From NCBI RefSeq assembly GCF_021134715.1, contig NC_060023.1, forward strand, positions 2,604,001 through 2,668,000: DNA of 64,000 nucleotides. The letters are read 5' to 3'. The DNA is from Daphnia pulex. Lineage: Eukaryota; Arthropoda; Branchiopoda; Diplostraca; Daphniidae. Under the pieces are notes generated by a model. That model ran no database searches, was not told where the DNA came from, and saw nothing but the letters and a program-made list of their open reading frames with translations. Position 1 is the stretch's first letter. The number at the start of each line of letters is the position of its first letter. Below, in pieces: positions 53,485-63,864 of the stretch. The translations under genes and the position numbers were made by a program.

Positions 53485-56448
53485 ATGATTTCTACTCTCA
53501 CCAATTTTCTTGCCTTCTTCTTGCGTAAATGGATCCTCCTCTTCCACCTGGAGGATTCCATTACCCCGAATACTGTCGTCCCCGCAGCTCCACGTCTGCA
53601 GCCGGACTCACAACCCGGTTCCCCAGTGTCCCTTGAGGCACATCCCAAACCGGACGACAGAACTTTACCAGACTCTTTTTTTCCACAATGGGCCGTCCGT
53701 TGTTTCAAATGGAACGGACCCATTTCCCCGAATTTTACCATCGCAGCAGATCCACACCTGCTATTACCGGTCACTCAACTTGGATCCTCGAAAGATACTC
53801 ACGACCACCTTGCATCTATCGAACAAGATCCGACCGGAATACAAACCCATCCGACTGTTACCTATGCCACGAGAATTTTGCACAATGAACAACACCTAAA
53901 AGTGCAACTAGACAGAGAACAGTCGGATAAACCTGATCATCATGAGGTAGTTAACGGTCTCCAACAACGACTCGTAACTACGTCATTGGCTCGCGATAGC
54001 TTGCGTGTCAAAAACAACCAACTGAAAAAGTTTTATGTCCGTATGCAACAAAAACACCAGCAAGAAATGGATGATTTGAAACGTTCGCACCGTGAATTAG
54101 TTTCTGTTTTAACTCAAGCAAAACTTGAAAACGAACTTTTGAGTTACCAACAAGCCCAAATGAAACGTGAAAATGAGATCAAGATTTCCGAACTGGAGAA
54201 AAACTGTTCACGACTGATGAACGAGAAAGAAGATCTCGTAATCAAATTGATACAAGCCGAGTCCGATGTTAAATCACTTTCCTCCTCGTTAGAAAACCAA
54301 AAGGAAACAGTTTGCGAATTGGAAAACGTGATTTCAGATTTGCAGTCGAAGAAAACAAGAGTGCCGAACGTAGCCTTCTCTCAGGGTACTCAAACAGACA
54401 CATCAACTATTTTGTCTTGTCTACCGAGAACTTATGATCGTGCATTTCTGATGCAGAGAAAATCTTTTGGAATAATGAAACCTCAATGTCTTCCTTCTGA
54501 GATTGCCCGTAAAGTCACAATGGGCATGAGCTCATCCAAAGTAACACCACCAAGAAGACAGATAAAGCTGTTCGATCTGAAACCATCAGAGCGTGTCGTT
54601 GATACATCAAAAGTGTGGCAGCCAAGAAGAGCGACGCCCGCTGCAGCCACTGTCACATCAGCAACAGACGTGCTTCTCAGCACGGTACGTGGTATTTTAA
54701 ACAAAATGACACCATCCAAACACGAACAGTTTTTGGCTAAAATCTTGGCCTTGGAAATTAATGATGAAGAAAAACTATCTGGAGTTATTAAACTTTTTTT
54801 CGAAAAAGCTCTGGATGAACCCATGTATGCTGCCACGTACGCTCAGATGTGCCAGTCATTGTCAACGAAACAAGTCGTCTCATCAACCGATCCAACGGAA
54901 AGTTTATCATTCCGAACGTTATTACTTTCTCGCTGCCAGAAAGTCTTCCAGAAGGATAGCGATATCCTGATTGATGTTGACAACAAGAGGAAAGAAGTAC
55001 AAAAGGCTGAAACAAAAGAGAAGAAGACAATACTTGAGACGGAACTAATTTCTCTCATAGACCGGAACCGAAGAACTACTCTAGGCAACATCAAGTTCAT
55101 TGGAGAACTCTACAAGGTGGGCAACATAACCGAAAATGTTATGCATAATTGTATCCGTCGGCTTCTCCAAGCACCGGACGAGGAAGCGATTGAGTCTTTG
55201 TGTCGCTTATTGACAACCGCTGGAAAAAACTTGGATAGTCAGAAAAATAGCGGAATAATGAACTCTTACTTCCAAGCATTGGATTCGATCACAAAACAAA
55301 ACAACATCTCAAACCGCATCCGTTTCTTGGTCCAAGACGTTTGCGACTTACGAAAACGCAATTGGCTACCTCGAAATGAGCCCAGCAATACCAACAAAGT
55401 CGAAAATCGAAAAACAACAAGTGCTGACGAGCCGGTTCCATCATTAAGTGCTAACGTAACCATTGTTAGTGTCTCTGACGACGTAAAAGTGGAAACGCTA
55501 CGGAAAGTACCAAAGAAAGACGTTGGAAGCGAATCGCCTTTGGCCAGCAAAAACTCTGAATGTCAATTAGAAAAACTCGAATCCCAAATTCTTGCAACCC
55601 TTGCGATCAAACAACGAGTCAACATAACCCGTAACGAAACATGCGGATTTGAGCCCGATAAGAAAATAATTAAACAGTTGTCGAAGCAACACGGACCCTT
55701 TAACATTCCGGATCGTGACCAAGCCGAACGCCCTGTTTCAGCCGCCAAGTCCAAGAGTCTTCCGTCTTCAAGCACTCACTTGATTGTATCAGACCAAAAA
55801 AATGAAAAATTCGGTCGATCGGCTGCAAGTAAACCTAAAAATAAACAAACCACCCCAGCGTTTGCTCCACAAACGGAAGTCACTCAAATCGTCACAACAT
55901 TTTTAGCTTCTGGCTCAACATCAGCCCAAAGAGATTCGACAAACACTTCTCCAACAGGAATCGTAGCTGAAAAACAAGTTATTAAACAACAAACGGAAAA
56001 GCCTTCATCAGCTGCCTCATCCGATTTTGTGATCTTGTCATCCGTGACACAAGAAATCAACTACGACGAGATTGTGGTGAGTGGAATCCCAAACTCTGAC
56101 TGCGGACGAGTCATCGGACGTGGTGGAACAAACATCAAAAGATTACAAGAAGAATATGGAGTGAAGTTAAGTTTTTTCGAAGATAATCTGTATATCACCG
56201 ATGGAGATGCCGAGGGACGCAGGGCCGCCTGTACCGACGTTATTGACAATCTACTTGTGTCGATCGAATGTCGCAACTTAGATCTCACAAACAAGGTTTA
56301 CTCAAGCTACTACTTTAAACAATTAAATTTCCAAAACAACGTGCGCATTTCTCGTCCATCTCAAGAAAAAAAATTCCTTACCATTTGGGGAACTTTAGAA
56401 AGATGCCGTAAGGTTTACCAAATATTACTTCAAGCTGGATCTCGATAG
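53485..56448 (+). CDS. Intronless eIF4G-like protein with coiled coil and KH domain
   Basis: A 987-codon frame with no intron. N-terminal 130 residues are low in conservation, with an internal two-unit repeat (about 24-45 and 78-99). Residues about 140-305 are charged heptads typical of a coiled coil. TYDRAFLMQ (Tyr317) fits the eIF4E-binding motif YxxxxL-phi and resembles the eIF4G version. Residues about 398-630 match the eIF4G MIF4G (eIF4A/eIF3-binding) domain: TVRGILNKMTPSKHEQF, GVIKLFFEKALDEPMYAATY, RRTTLGNIKFIGELYKVGN, ESLCRLLTTAGKNLD and NWLPRN. After a disordered stretch, residues about 862-930 form a KH domain (DEIVVSGIPNSDCGRVIGRG, with a GRGG loop). MA3 and W2 domains are absent. 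It probably arose by retroposition of eIF4G followed by fusion. Drosophila Mextli also joins MIF4G, KH and eIF4E binding, but in another order. A translation role is inferred. Confidence 0.85.
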   Translation: MISTLTNFLAFFLRKWILLFHLEDSITPNTVVPAAPRLQPDSQPGSPVSLEAHPKPDDRTLPDSFFPQWAVRCFKWNGPISPNFTIAADPHLLLPVTQLGSSKDTHDHLASIEQDPTGIQTHPTVTYATRILHNEQHLKVQLDREQSDKPDHHEVVNGLQQRLVTTSLARDSLRVKNNQLKKFYVRMQQKHQQEMDDLKRSHRELVSVLTQAKLENELLSYQQAQMKRENEIKISELEKNCSRLMNEKEDLVIKLIQAESDVKSLSSSLENQKETVCELENVISDLQSKKTRVPNVAFSQGTQTDTSTILSCLPRTYDRAFLMQRKSFGIMKPQCLPSEIARKVTMGMSSSKVTPPRRQIKLFDLKPSERVVDTSKVWQPRRATPAAATVTSATDVLLSTVRGILNKMTPSKHEQFLAKILALEINDEEKLSGVIKLFFEKALDEPMYAATYAQMCQSLSTKQVVSSTDPTESLSFRTLLLSRCQKVFQKDSDILIDVDNKRKEVQKAETKEKKTILETELISLIDRNRRTTLGNIKFIGELYKVGNITENVMHNCIRRLLQAPDEEAIESLCRLLTTAGKNLDSQKNSGIMNSYFQALDSITKQNNISNRIRFLVQDVCDLRKRNWLPRNEPSNTNKVENRKTTSADEPVPSLSANVTIVSVSDDVKVETLRKVPKKDVGSESPLASKNSECQLEKLESQILATLAIKQRVNITRNETCGFEPDKKIIKQLSKQHGPFNIPDRDQAERPVSAAKSKSLPSSSTHLIVSDQKNEKFGRSAASKPKNKQTTPAFAPQTEVTQIVTTFLASGSTSAQRDSTNTSPTGIVAEKQVIKQQTEKPSSAASSDFVILSSVTQEINYDEIVVSGIPNSDCGRVIGRGGTNIKRLQEEYGVKLSFFEDNLYITDGDAEGRRAACTDVIDNLLVSIECRNLDLTNKVYSSYYFKQLNFQNNVRISRPSQEKKFLTIWGTLERCRKVYQILLQAGSR

Positions 56449-57035
56449 TGTATTTTTTTTTTCGTTTTTTTTTTAATTAAAGATAATTGATTAACAATGC
56501 TGGACGGTCAGCCTTATTGCCATCGGTAGTTGTCGGCTTGCGATGACGCTCCTCCTCCCGACAATCCGAAAGAATCGGTGGATGAACCCGTCAATGGAGT
56601 TGCTGCGGTGCACTGCGAGTGTGGACTACCAAAATCCTTAGCACTGTACGAGTTGAGTTGTATATTGGAAAACACGAAAGTGTCGACCCATCACAACACC
56701 TCCACAGTAAAAGGACTAGGTCGTCTTCACTCCATATCAGTGTCCAGCAGTTGACTACCTTGACGGGGGGTTTCATTACCCTTAAATGAGTCCACCGATT
56801 CTTGACGTGCGTTGCGCTGGAGGTAGTGGCCGAGCAAGTTGGCCATTATCGATTGTAAGGCTGGTCCAGTTATTTTTATTCATGCTTGGATTTTTCTCTT
56901 TTTCAATGTTGCAATAAAATTCCATTCAAAATTTCATGCCTTTAACTTGTTTTGTCATTCCTTTTACCTCGCCTGGTTTCTCTTAAACTTCTTTGGTTCT
57001 TTACGAGGTCTAACTCTGAAAAAGAAAACGTCTAT
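56417..57035. repeat. 3' duplication, unit 1 (end of eIF4G-KH gene and 3' UTR)
   Basis: Starts in the last codons of the eIF4G-KH gene (CCAAATATTACTTCAAGC) and includes a T-rich run, GCTGGACGGTCAGCCTTATT, a conserved 300 bp block, AATAAA at 56913-56918, and TTTGGTTCTTTACGAGGT. The whole segment recurs in the same order at 57493-58184. Short open frames inside it are not kept in the same frame between the copies, so it is probably noncoding 3' UTR. Confidence 0.7.
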
Positions 57036-57492
57036 GCTCTTAACATAGGCAAATGTTGGGTTTCTCGTACGTTCAAAGTCAAAAGCAAGTTATAAATAGT
57101 TACAAATACTTTCATACTGCGGACAATAAAGCAATTTAACGGACGGCCACAAAAACGGGGGACGATGGTTCAATTAGGGAGCGAAATATTTAGACACCAG
57201 AGATTAAGAAGTGATTATGGTGCACGCTGCTTCCTTATCAGTCAACAATTTTGTTACTTAGACTTTCATTATCAAGATTTTGTTTTCTTTACACCAATAG
57301 AAAGTAATTGTGTTCCATTTGTTCCCGGTCTTGGTTCACTTATGGGAACTAATTGCGTTTAAATTTAAAAACATTGCTGATAATATCGTCCCATAGTAAA
57401 AGTGGTTCTCCGGAAAAAATAAATAAACGAAAAACATTCATTTCTTTAACAGAATAAAGTGTGTCTTGATAGAGAATGCCGTATTGAACGTT

Positions 57493-58184
57493 TACCAAAA
57501 AGTCCTTCAAGCCGAATCTCGATAGTTTTTTTTTGTTTTGTTTTGTTTGTTTTTTTTTTTGTTTTTTATAAAAGTTAAATGATGAATAATGCTGGACGGT
57601 CAGCCTTATTATCATCGGTAGTTGTTGGCTTGCGATGTCGCTCCTCCTCGCGACAATCCGAAAGAATCGGTGGATGAACCCGTCAACGGAGTTGCTGCGG
57701 TGCATTGGTGTTTGCGAGTGTGGACTACCGAAATCCTTGGCACTGTACGAGTTGAGTTGTATATGGGAAAACACGAAAGTGTCGACCCATCACAACACCT
57801 CTACAGTAAAAGGACTAGGTCGTCTTCACTCCATATCAGTGTCCAGCAGTTGACTACCTTGATGGGGGGTTTCATTACCCTCAAATGAATCCACCAGTAC
57901 TTGATGTGCGTTGCGCTGGAGGTAGCGGCCGAGCAAGTTGGCCATTATCGATCGTAAGGCTGGTCCAGTTTCTTATTTTTATGCTTTGATTTTTCTCTTT
58001 TTCAATTGCAATAAAATTCCATTCAAAATTTAATATCTTTTGAATTCGTTTTGTCATTCATTTTTTTTTCTCGACCAAGCCGAAGAAAAATCACTTCATA
58101 AAAGGCGATGATGCTTAACCGCGCGTATCGCAAAAATTCTTTGGTTTTTTACGAGGTAAAACTTTGAAAAAAAAAAACGTCGAT
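57493..58184. repeat. 3' duplication, unit 2
   Basis: Direct repeat of 56417-57035. It begins with CCAAAAAGTCCTTCAAGC and CGAATCTCGATAG, corresponding to the last codons and stop of the eIF4G-KH gene, so the source of the duplication is the gene's 3' end. AATAAA at 58010-58015 matches the one in unit 1. The intervening 57036-57492 carries no recognised feature. Confidence 0.7.
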
Positions 58185-59257
58185 GCAAAAAATAGAAACT
58201 TTTGGGGTTGAGGGAGAAGAGATCCGAAACTCGACCAGAGCCAATAAGGAGGAGGTTTCAACTCCATAATAAGAGAGTTTCCCTTGGGCTGCGGCAACGG
58301 TTGCCCATTATGCAGCAAATCAAGTACGTGAGTGGACCCAGCAGATCAGATTAACGACATTAGCATTATATTTTTATTCGTTTTTTTTTCGCTTATCAGA
58401 TGCATCATTGATTGGCTGAGAGCATCCGTACTATCGATATATGCAAAATGGTTCTATAAAAACTCTAATTGATTTTCAAATTGATTGACGTTCGATTTCT
58501 TCATTTCAATATTCCGTTATCTAATATAGAATTATTATTCCTATACAGTCACAGTCACTTCAATAACTTTTCAGATGAAGTGAATTGTTTCAATTGAGCG
58601 CCAAATTCCATCGTTTGACTGGATTGAAATTGCCATTGAACTGACGAAAGTCCAACGGAACGCGCAGTTCTTTATATATACCCGCACTGTCTGCAGAAAA
58701 AAAGGTCTGTCTAATACGACAGTTTTTGTTGTTCACGATGTTCACTACAGGCTACAGATATAGTCTTTGTAGACATCAATTTCAAAAATTTTAGGATAGA
58801 AGTTATGCGAAACCAACTTCGCCAAGTATTCTTAACATATTTTCAGTGTGATTACCATAAGACACTATGATGCGACGGCTTGCATGTTGGCCAACATCTA
58901 AAAGCTTTTAAGCGCATAATTAAGGAGCACGCTACGGAGAGAGAAAGATTATTTATACGTTTTAGCAGGCCGTCGGCTTGTATAACAGGTTAATACTAAA
59001 TTGCAATTAGTGATAAGGTGGGATTGAACGTTGAAAAGTGCTGAAACGATATCATAGGTAAATTTGGAAACACGAAGAATAATTTAATGCAGAAACAGTG
59101 CTGTATTTGATTATATAAGCAATTTACAGTAGAATACGAGTATGCTTTTGCTCTACGAAAAGTAATGATTACGCCAGTCAACATTTTTCAACTTAGAGTG
59201 GTTAGCTTCGTAAGAAATAGGTTTAACGTCAGGGCAAAATAGAATTCGAAATAAACC
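58185..59257. other. Intergenic region
   Basis: No gene is recognised in about 1.1 kb. A TATA-like CTTTATATATACC occurs near 58672 on the plus strand, but no convincing frame follows. AT-rich overall. Confidence 0.35.
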
Positions 59258-60321
59258 TTAAACGGGGCATATGCTGAATCCGGATGGCAGACAAAGCAAT
59301 TTTGACGGTGTATCAGCATTTGCATAATCAACAAGATTCTTTACAGTACTCGTAATAGTTGAGTAAGAGACCGAATATGTGGTTAAAGTCGAAGTAACCG
59401 TGACGGAATTAACGAAATTTCGATTTTGGCGCGGATGTAACGGTCGACTGATGATTCGGTTTGTTTTAGAACAGATTCGTGAACATGGACTTCCTCTTCG
59501 TTTTGAGATGAGGTTATAATTTGTGCCGGATCAGCGTCTCTTCCTTCTTCTGGCAATTCGAACGCGCCTGCGCCTGTCGCTGCACTGCTATGCAATACCC
59601 AACAAATACGAAAATGATAATAACAGCACCAAAACATCAGTGACGTTGTATAAAATTGCACAGCTTACGTTTCACTGCTGAAAGGTATGTTGAGATATTC
59701 ATGGTCACTATCACCAATCAGCAGACTCGAAAATGCATCTCTCTTGCGTCGACAGGCAGTTTTCATTTCGAACATAGCGTCGAGAAAGCAAGTAACTACA
59801 GTGGCAGCAGTAATTACAGATGTAGAAGTAGTGACCGAAGTGATTGTAGTGGAGACGGTCAGCGAATTCAAGATCAAACTGGCCAAGTAATTGTTGAAGC
59901 CAAAGGTTTTCGGTTCTAAATTGGTTTTCATCCTATGGTAAATGTTGCTTATTCCCAAAGACCTCTCAGCAAGGGTGGGTTGTTCAACGTCATCCTGTTC
60001 GAGATGTCGGTAGCCGTATCTCTGAGTTTTTTTTCAAGTAAAATTTTTCAACAGGTTATGCAAAACTTGTTTATAAAATCGAAGGACAATACTGTACGGT
60101 ATATTTTTAATTTATTTAGCGGTAAATAGACCCTTTTTAATAAATACTTTTGAATATTGCAGCTCAGTTGGGTCCGAAGGAATGAGAATTGGCAAATTAT
60201 CTTGAAAATTTTTGTCGAACATGGAATACAATGGAACACGTCTTGGAGGGTAGGACCAATAGATGTTGTGTTGCCAAGTGGCCGAGACGAAGCACAAAAG
60301 AAAGAACAAAGTGATCTTCAT
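59258..60321 (-). pseudogene. Secreted-protein family member Y, frameshifted in the last exon
   Basis: Exon 1 60321-60148 (signal peptide MKITLFFLLCFVSATWQ, then NIYWSYPPRRVPLYSMFD), exon 2 60021-59669 (353 nt, exactly as in member Z; contains NYLASLILNSLTV, a Thr/Ser-rich stretch, and TACRRKRDAFSSLLIGDS) and exon 3 from 59587. Exon 3 reads GRDADPAQIITSSQNEEE, KQTESSVDRYIRAKIEIS and stops at 59383. The conserved C-terminus (SVTVTSTLTTYSVSYST ... CLPSGFSICPV) continues in another frame to a stop at 59258. A 2 nt length difference from member Z at about 59421-59434 explains this. Either a truncated protein, an early pseudogene or an assembly error. A TATAAAAAG box lies near 60510 on the minus strand, and a 5' UTR intron is likely. 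Confidence 0.7.
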
Positions 60322-61604
60322 TTTTTCTTGCTTGATTTTTCTAAAATGACAATACAATAAATATTAAGTTAAATGGAATTTAAAAAATCGTGTGTTTAAA
60401 ACGGTTTAAAATTAATTAATAAATGTCGGATTGAAGCTAACAAGAACCTTGTCGAGCAAAGTCAAGTAGTCAACTGATGTCCGCAAATACTTTTTTGCCT
60501 CTTTTTATAGAAACATACAGTCATACACCCAGAATGGTTGAAGAGGGAACAGATAACCGTTGAACGTTCATTGTTAAACATTTTTACTAAGGTTAAATTT
60601 ACATCAAAGAATGCTACTTTTGCGAAGTTGAATATAAAAAAGGCATCTTTATTTGTTCCTTTTTTTTGCTGTTTAAGCTGTCTGCCTTTGAGAATTCACC
60701 GCGATGAGTAATGTGACGGAATATTTCACATCTTCTGAAATTGGCACGTTCATCATTAATTAGATCGTGAGTTCGTGACAGCTAGTATTATTTCAAATGC
60801 TAAATATATTTGGTTGTACTACACGACCAATGCTAAAGACAGGAGCGAACGGGAGCAATACACTCCGGAATTCCAAACAATTTCGAATATTCGTCGTTAG
60901 TGTATAGGCTACACTCAGACTTTTAGAATAAAAAAATCTCGCATTAAAAAATTCCATTGTGTATACGCTATACAACTGCAACAGTGACAAGATATTTGAT
61001 GCTCAAAAATTCTGCATGGAAAAATAATATCAAATATTATTTTTGCTAAATAATGGTTGCTGCACCAATTTTAGATTAGATGCGAATATAGTAAAAACTT
61101 GCCATACCCATGTACTTAACCTAATTACTTGGCCTTTTATTTTTCGGTTTCACCTGTAATAATTTACTCTAATAAAGCAATAAAGAGTATATGAGAAATT
61201 TGCGCTAGGAGATAAGACAATTGCGCGAATTTTTCATGCGCAAGTCATAATTTAATTGAAAATATATTGGAAATCTATGTAGCTATTGTATTTTAGTATC
61301 ACTAGAAAGTTGAACGCGTGATTATAACCCCAATAAGTTATTTTATTTTTCAAACCTACCATCGAAGCATGATATTTTTACACAACAATTTGTAACCCTC
61401 ATCATGGAATATAAAGAATATTCAGCTAGAGTTTTATGTCCAACATGATTTCGTGTAAAAATGAACGTGAATAATAAAATTTGTAAAAACCGTGTATTGA
61501 TTACGTATTTCTATTATTTTTTCAAATATCAACATAATAGTAAAACTCTACGATAAACACTATTGCCACCGATCTTTTGGTTAAGTAAAAGAAAATAATG
61601 AATT
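60322..61604. other. Intergenic region between members Y and Z
   Basis: The promoter of member Y is at its left end. The rest is AT-rich with no recognisable gene. Confidence 0.4.
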
Positions 61605-62652
61605 TTAGCAAAGGGTAAATCCGGTTGGCACGCAATACAGTCCATTTCCATAAGCAAGATTCGTTACAGTCCTCAAACTTGTTGAATAAATCACCGAATA
61701 TGACGTCAAAGTCGACGTGGCCTTGAAGGATCCAAAGACGTTTCGATTTCGCCGGAAATAACTGTCGACTGATGATTCGGTTTGTTTAGGATTTGTTGCA
61801 TGAGCTCGCTCCTCTTCGTTTTGTGATGAAGTTACTAAATAGGCCAGATCAACGTCTCTTCCTTCTTTTGGCAGCTTCTCTGACTGGGCAGCCGCCATGC
61901 TGCAAACATTTAAGGCAAATTTCGTCAATAACAAGAATTATGGATTTTGGAGTTTGTCTTAAATTATTTAAAAAAGCTACCTTTTGTCATCAAGCGGTAG
62001 CGGTAGCGGTAGCGGTGCATTGAAATATTCGTTGTTGCTATCCCCAATCAACAGATTCGGAACTCCACCTCTCTTGCGTCGACAAGCAGTAGTATATGAG
62101 AACATGGTTGAAGTATAACAACTGAATACAGTTGCAGCGGTGATGGTTGACGTAGCCGTTGTGAAAGAAGTTACGCTGGGAGACAACGAGTTCATGACAA
62201 TACTCGCCAAATAACTGCCAACCCCAAAGAATCTCGGTTCCGAATTCGCTCTCAGCTTTTCGTTACGAATTGTTTCCGACGGTCTTCCCAGGGTGCGCTG
62301 TTCAACTTCTGAGTTATGTTGATAGTCGTATCTCTATGTATATTAAACAATTACAATACAAAAAATAATTTACTAATCGTCATTTCCATTTAACCAACCG
62401 TTTATAAACTTATAAATTTCTTAAATTATTTAACTAGCGACTGAAAACTCAGTTAAAATTGAAAACCTTTACGTTTTCAGGGTCAAGATAGAGTCCAGCA
62501 TCGTCTGACTTGGGAAGAACGGGCCCATAATTTTGAAGGTTTTGGTCGAACAAGGAATAAAAAGGCACGCGCCCCGGATGAAAGGACCAATAAATGTTTT
62601 GCTGCCATGTAGCCGAAACGAAGCACAATAGAAACAAAGCAACGATATACAT
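61605..62652 (-). CDS. Lineage-restricted secreted protein, intact member Z, 275 aa
   Basis: Exons 62652-62473, 62333-61981 and 61899-61605 join in phase to 275 aa. The N-terminus is a typical signal peptide (MYIVALFLLCFVSATWQQ), followed by NIYWSFHPGRVPFYSLFDQN. Exon 2 has LRANSEPRFFGVGSYLAS, a Ser/Thr-rich segment, TACRRKRGG (a basic site that could be cut by a furin-like protease), LLIGDSNNEYFN, and a PLPLPLPL run made by a perfect hexamer repeat. Exon 3 has EKLPKEGRDVDLAYLVTSSQ, KQTESSVDSY and a C-terminal TSTLTSYSV...YCVPTGFTLC. Cysteines are few. Not related to any family I know; the other members in this window share the plan. TATAAAAGG (minus strand) lies near 62858, with a probable 5' UTR intron. 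Confidence 0.75.
61993..62017. repeat. Hexamer microsatellite in coding sequence
   Basis: Four tandem copies of AGCGGT (plus strand) encode the Pro-Leu run near the end of exon 2 of member Z. Hexamer length changes keep the frame, so this site is likely variable between individuals. Confidence 0.8.
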
Positions 62653-62854
62653 TTCCGTTGATTAATTTTTCTGTGAAAAAAATGGGTTTTATTCGTTCCA
62701 CTCGCAAATAAAATCATAAAATAAAAATGTATTCTATGATTTCTATTCTCTTTATTATAGGAAGCTCTGTAGCTCACCGAGGACCTCGTCGGGCGAAGTC
62801 AAGTTTCCACCTGATATACACATTGACTATATTTTTATTGGTTAGTTTCTCCTT

Positions 62855-62864
62855 TTATAGGAAA
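62855..62864 (-). promoter_or_regulatory. TATA box of secreted-protein member Z
   Basis: The minus strand reads CTATAAAAGG about 200 bp upstream of the ATG. A matching TATAAAAAG lies at a similar distance before member Y. A GTGAGC donor near 62778 and a TTTCACAG acceptor just before the ATG indicate an intron in the leader. Confidence 0.5.
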
Positions 62865-63864
62865 AGCAGACTATTCTTTATACTCCTAAGCACGAGTTTT
62901 CTGCATGTTATTAACAAAATCTGCATCAAAGAATGTATATACTTGACGGCAAACTGAATTTATGCAAAGAGAAAGACTAATAGTTTTTACTTTTGAAATT
63001 TTTAGTATTAAAAGAATTCGTCGCGAAGAAGAATGCGAGTACAGCATATTTCACATTTTCGAAATCTAAATATTTGTTGTATATAAATCACAAATATAAT
63101 GGTTTAAAGAAGGGTATCCTCATTCTAGACGGCTGAAGACGTGGTATACTCATACTTTGTAGATATATAAGAGGTGATGTTCATAGCCTGTAGCCTACCA
63201 TCCAATTTCAAGCTTTTTTTTTGGTCATTGGTGTTATACGTACTATATTACATATTTTTTAATTACTTGTGACAGATGCCTTAGCCACTAGGTACAGCAG
63301 TTCTTAAAAAAACACGACGATATTGTTATTTATATATACATACATGAAAGAGTCGATTGAACGAATTCCAAATTTGGTAGAGGAAAAAATATGAAAAATA
63401 GCAGTTTAATAAAGATAGGTCACATTATATAGATCAGTGGCCTATTTGTCGTGTGTTGTTTGCAGTTTATTATGCCGTGCATTAGGTTACAGGACTATTA
63501 TATGATGTGATCCTCTTATAGTTAAAAAAAAATCCATTTCAATAATTTGTCGACACCACTGCACATTACGTAATACGTCAGCATTTCTATTTGAGAGCAC
63601 ATTAGTTATTAGTCAACTTTGCTAGAAAAAGGATTTATAAAATTATTTATTCCTGTTTCTTTTGTAAGATATTAACCGTTTAATTTCTTAAATTCAATTT
63701 AACGCGAAAATAGTTGAATAAATGCTATTTGTGTATTGAGTTCAATTAAGCAATCAGAATAAACGAAATAATATTTTTCTATTGAAAGGTAAGAACCGTG
63801 CATTCCAAACGACTTAATAGCGGAGTCATTTTGTAAATAAAATGTTGTCCCAAACAACAATAGG
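62865..63864. other. Intergenic region before member W
   Basis: AT-rich, about 1 kb, no recognisable gene. Confidence 0.4.

Noticed and set aside
53485-53560. Hydrophobic start of the eIF4G-KH protein as a signal peptide
   Set aside because: The rest of the protein is built for cytosolic translation functions, and the N-terminal stretch contains charged residues and a repeat; it is not a convincing secretion signal.
56530-56754. 74-codon frame in the first 3' duplication unit, and its counterpart in the second
   Set aside because: The shared protein part starts from different frames in the two copies, and both lie in the 3' UTR-like repeat.
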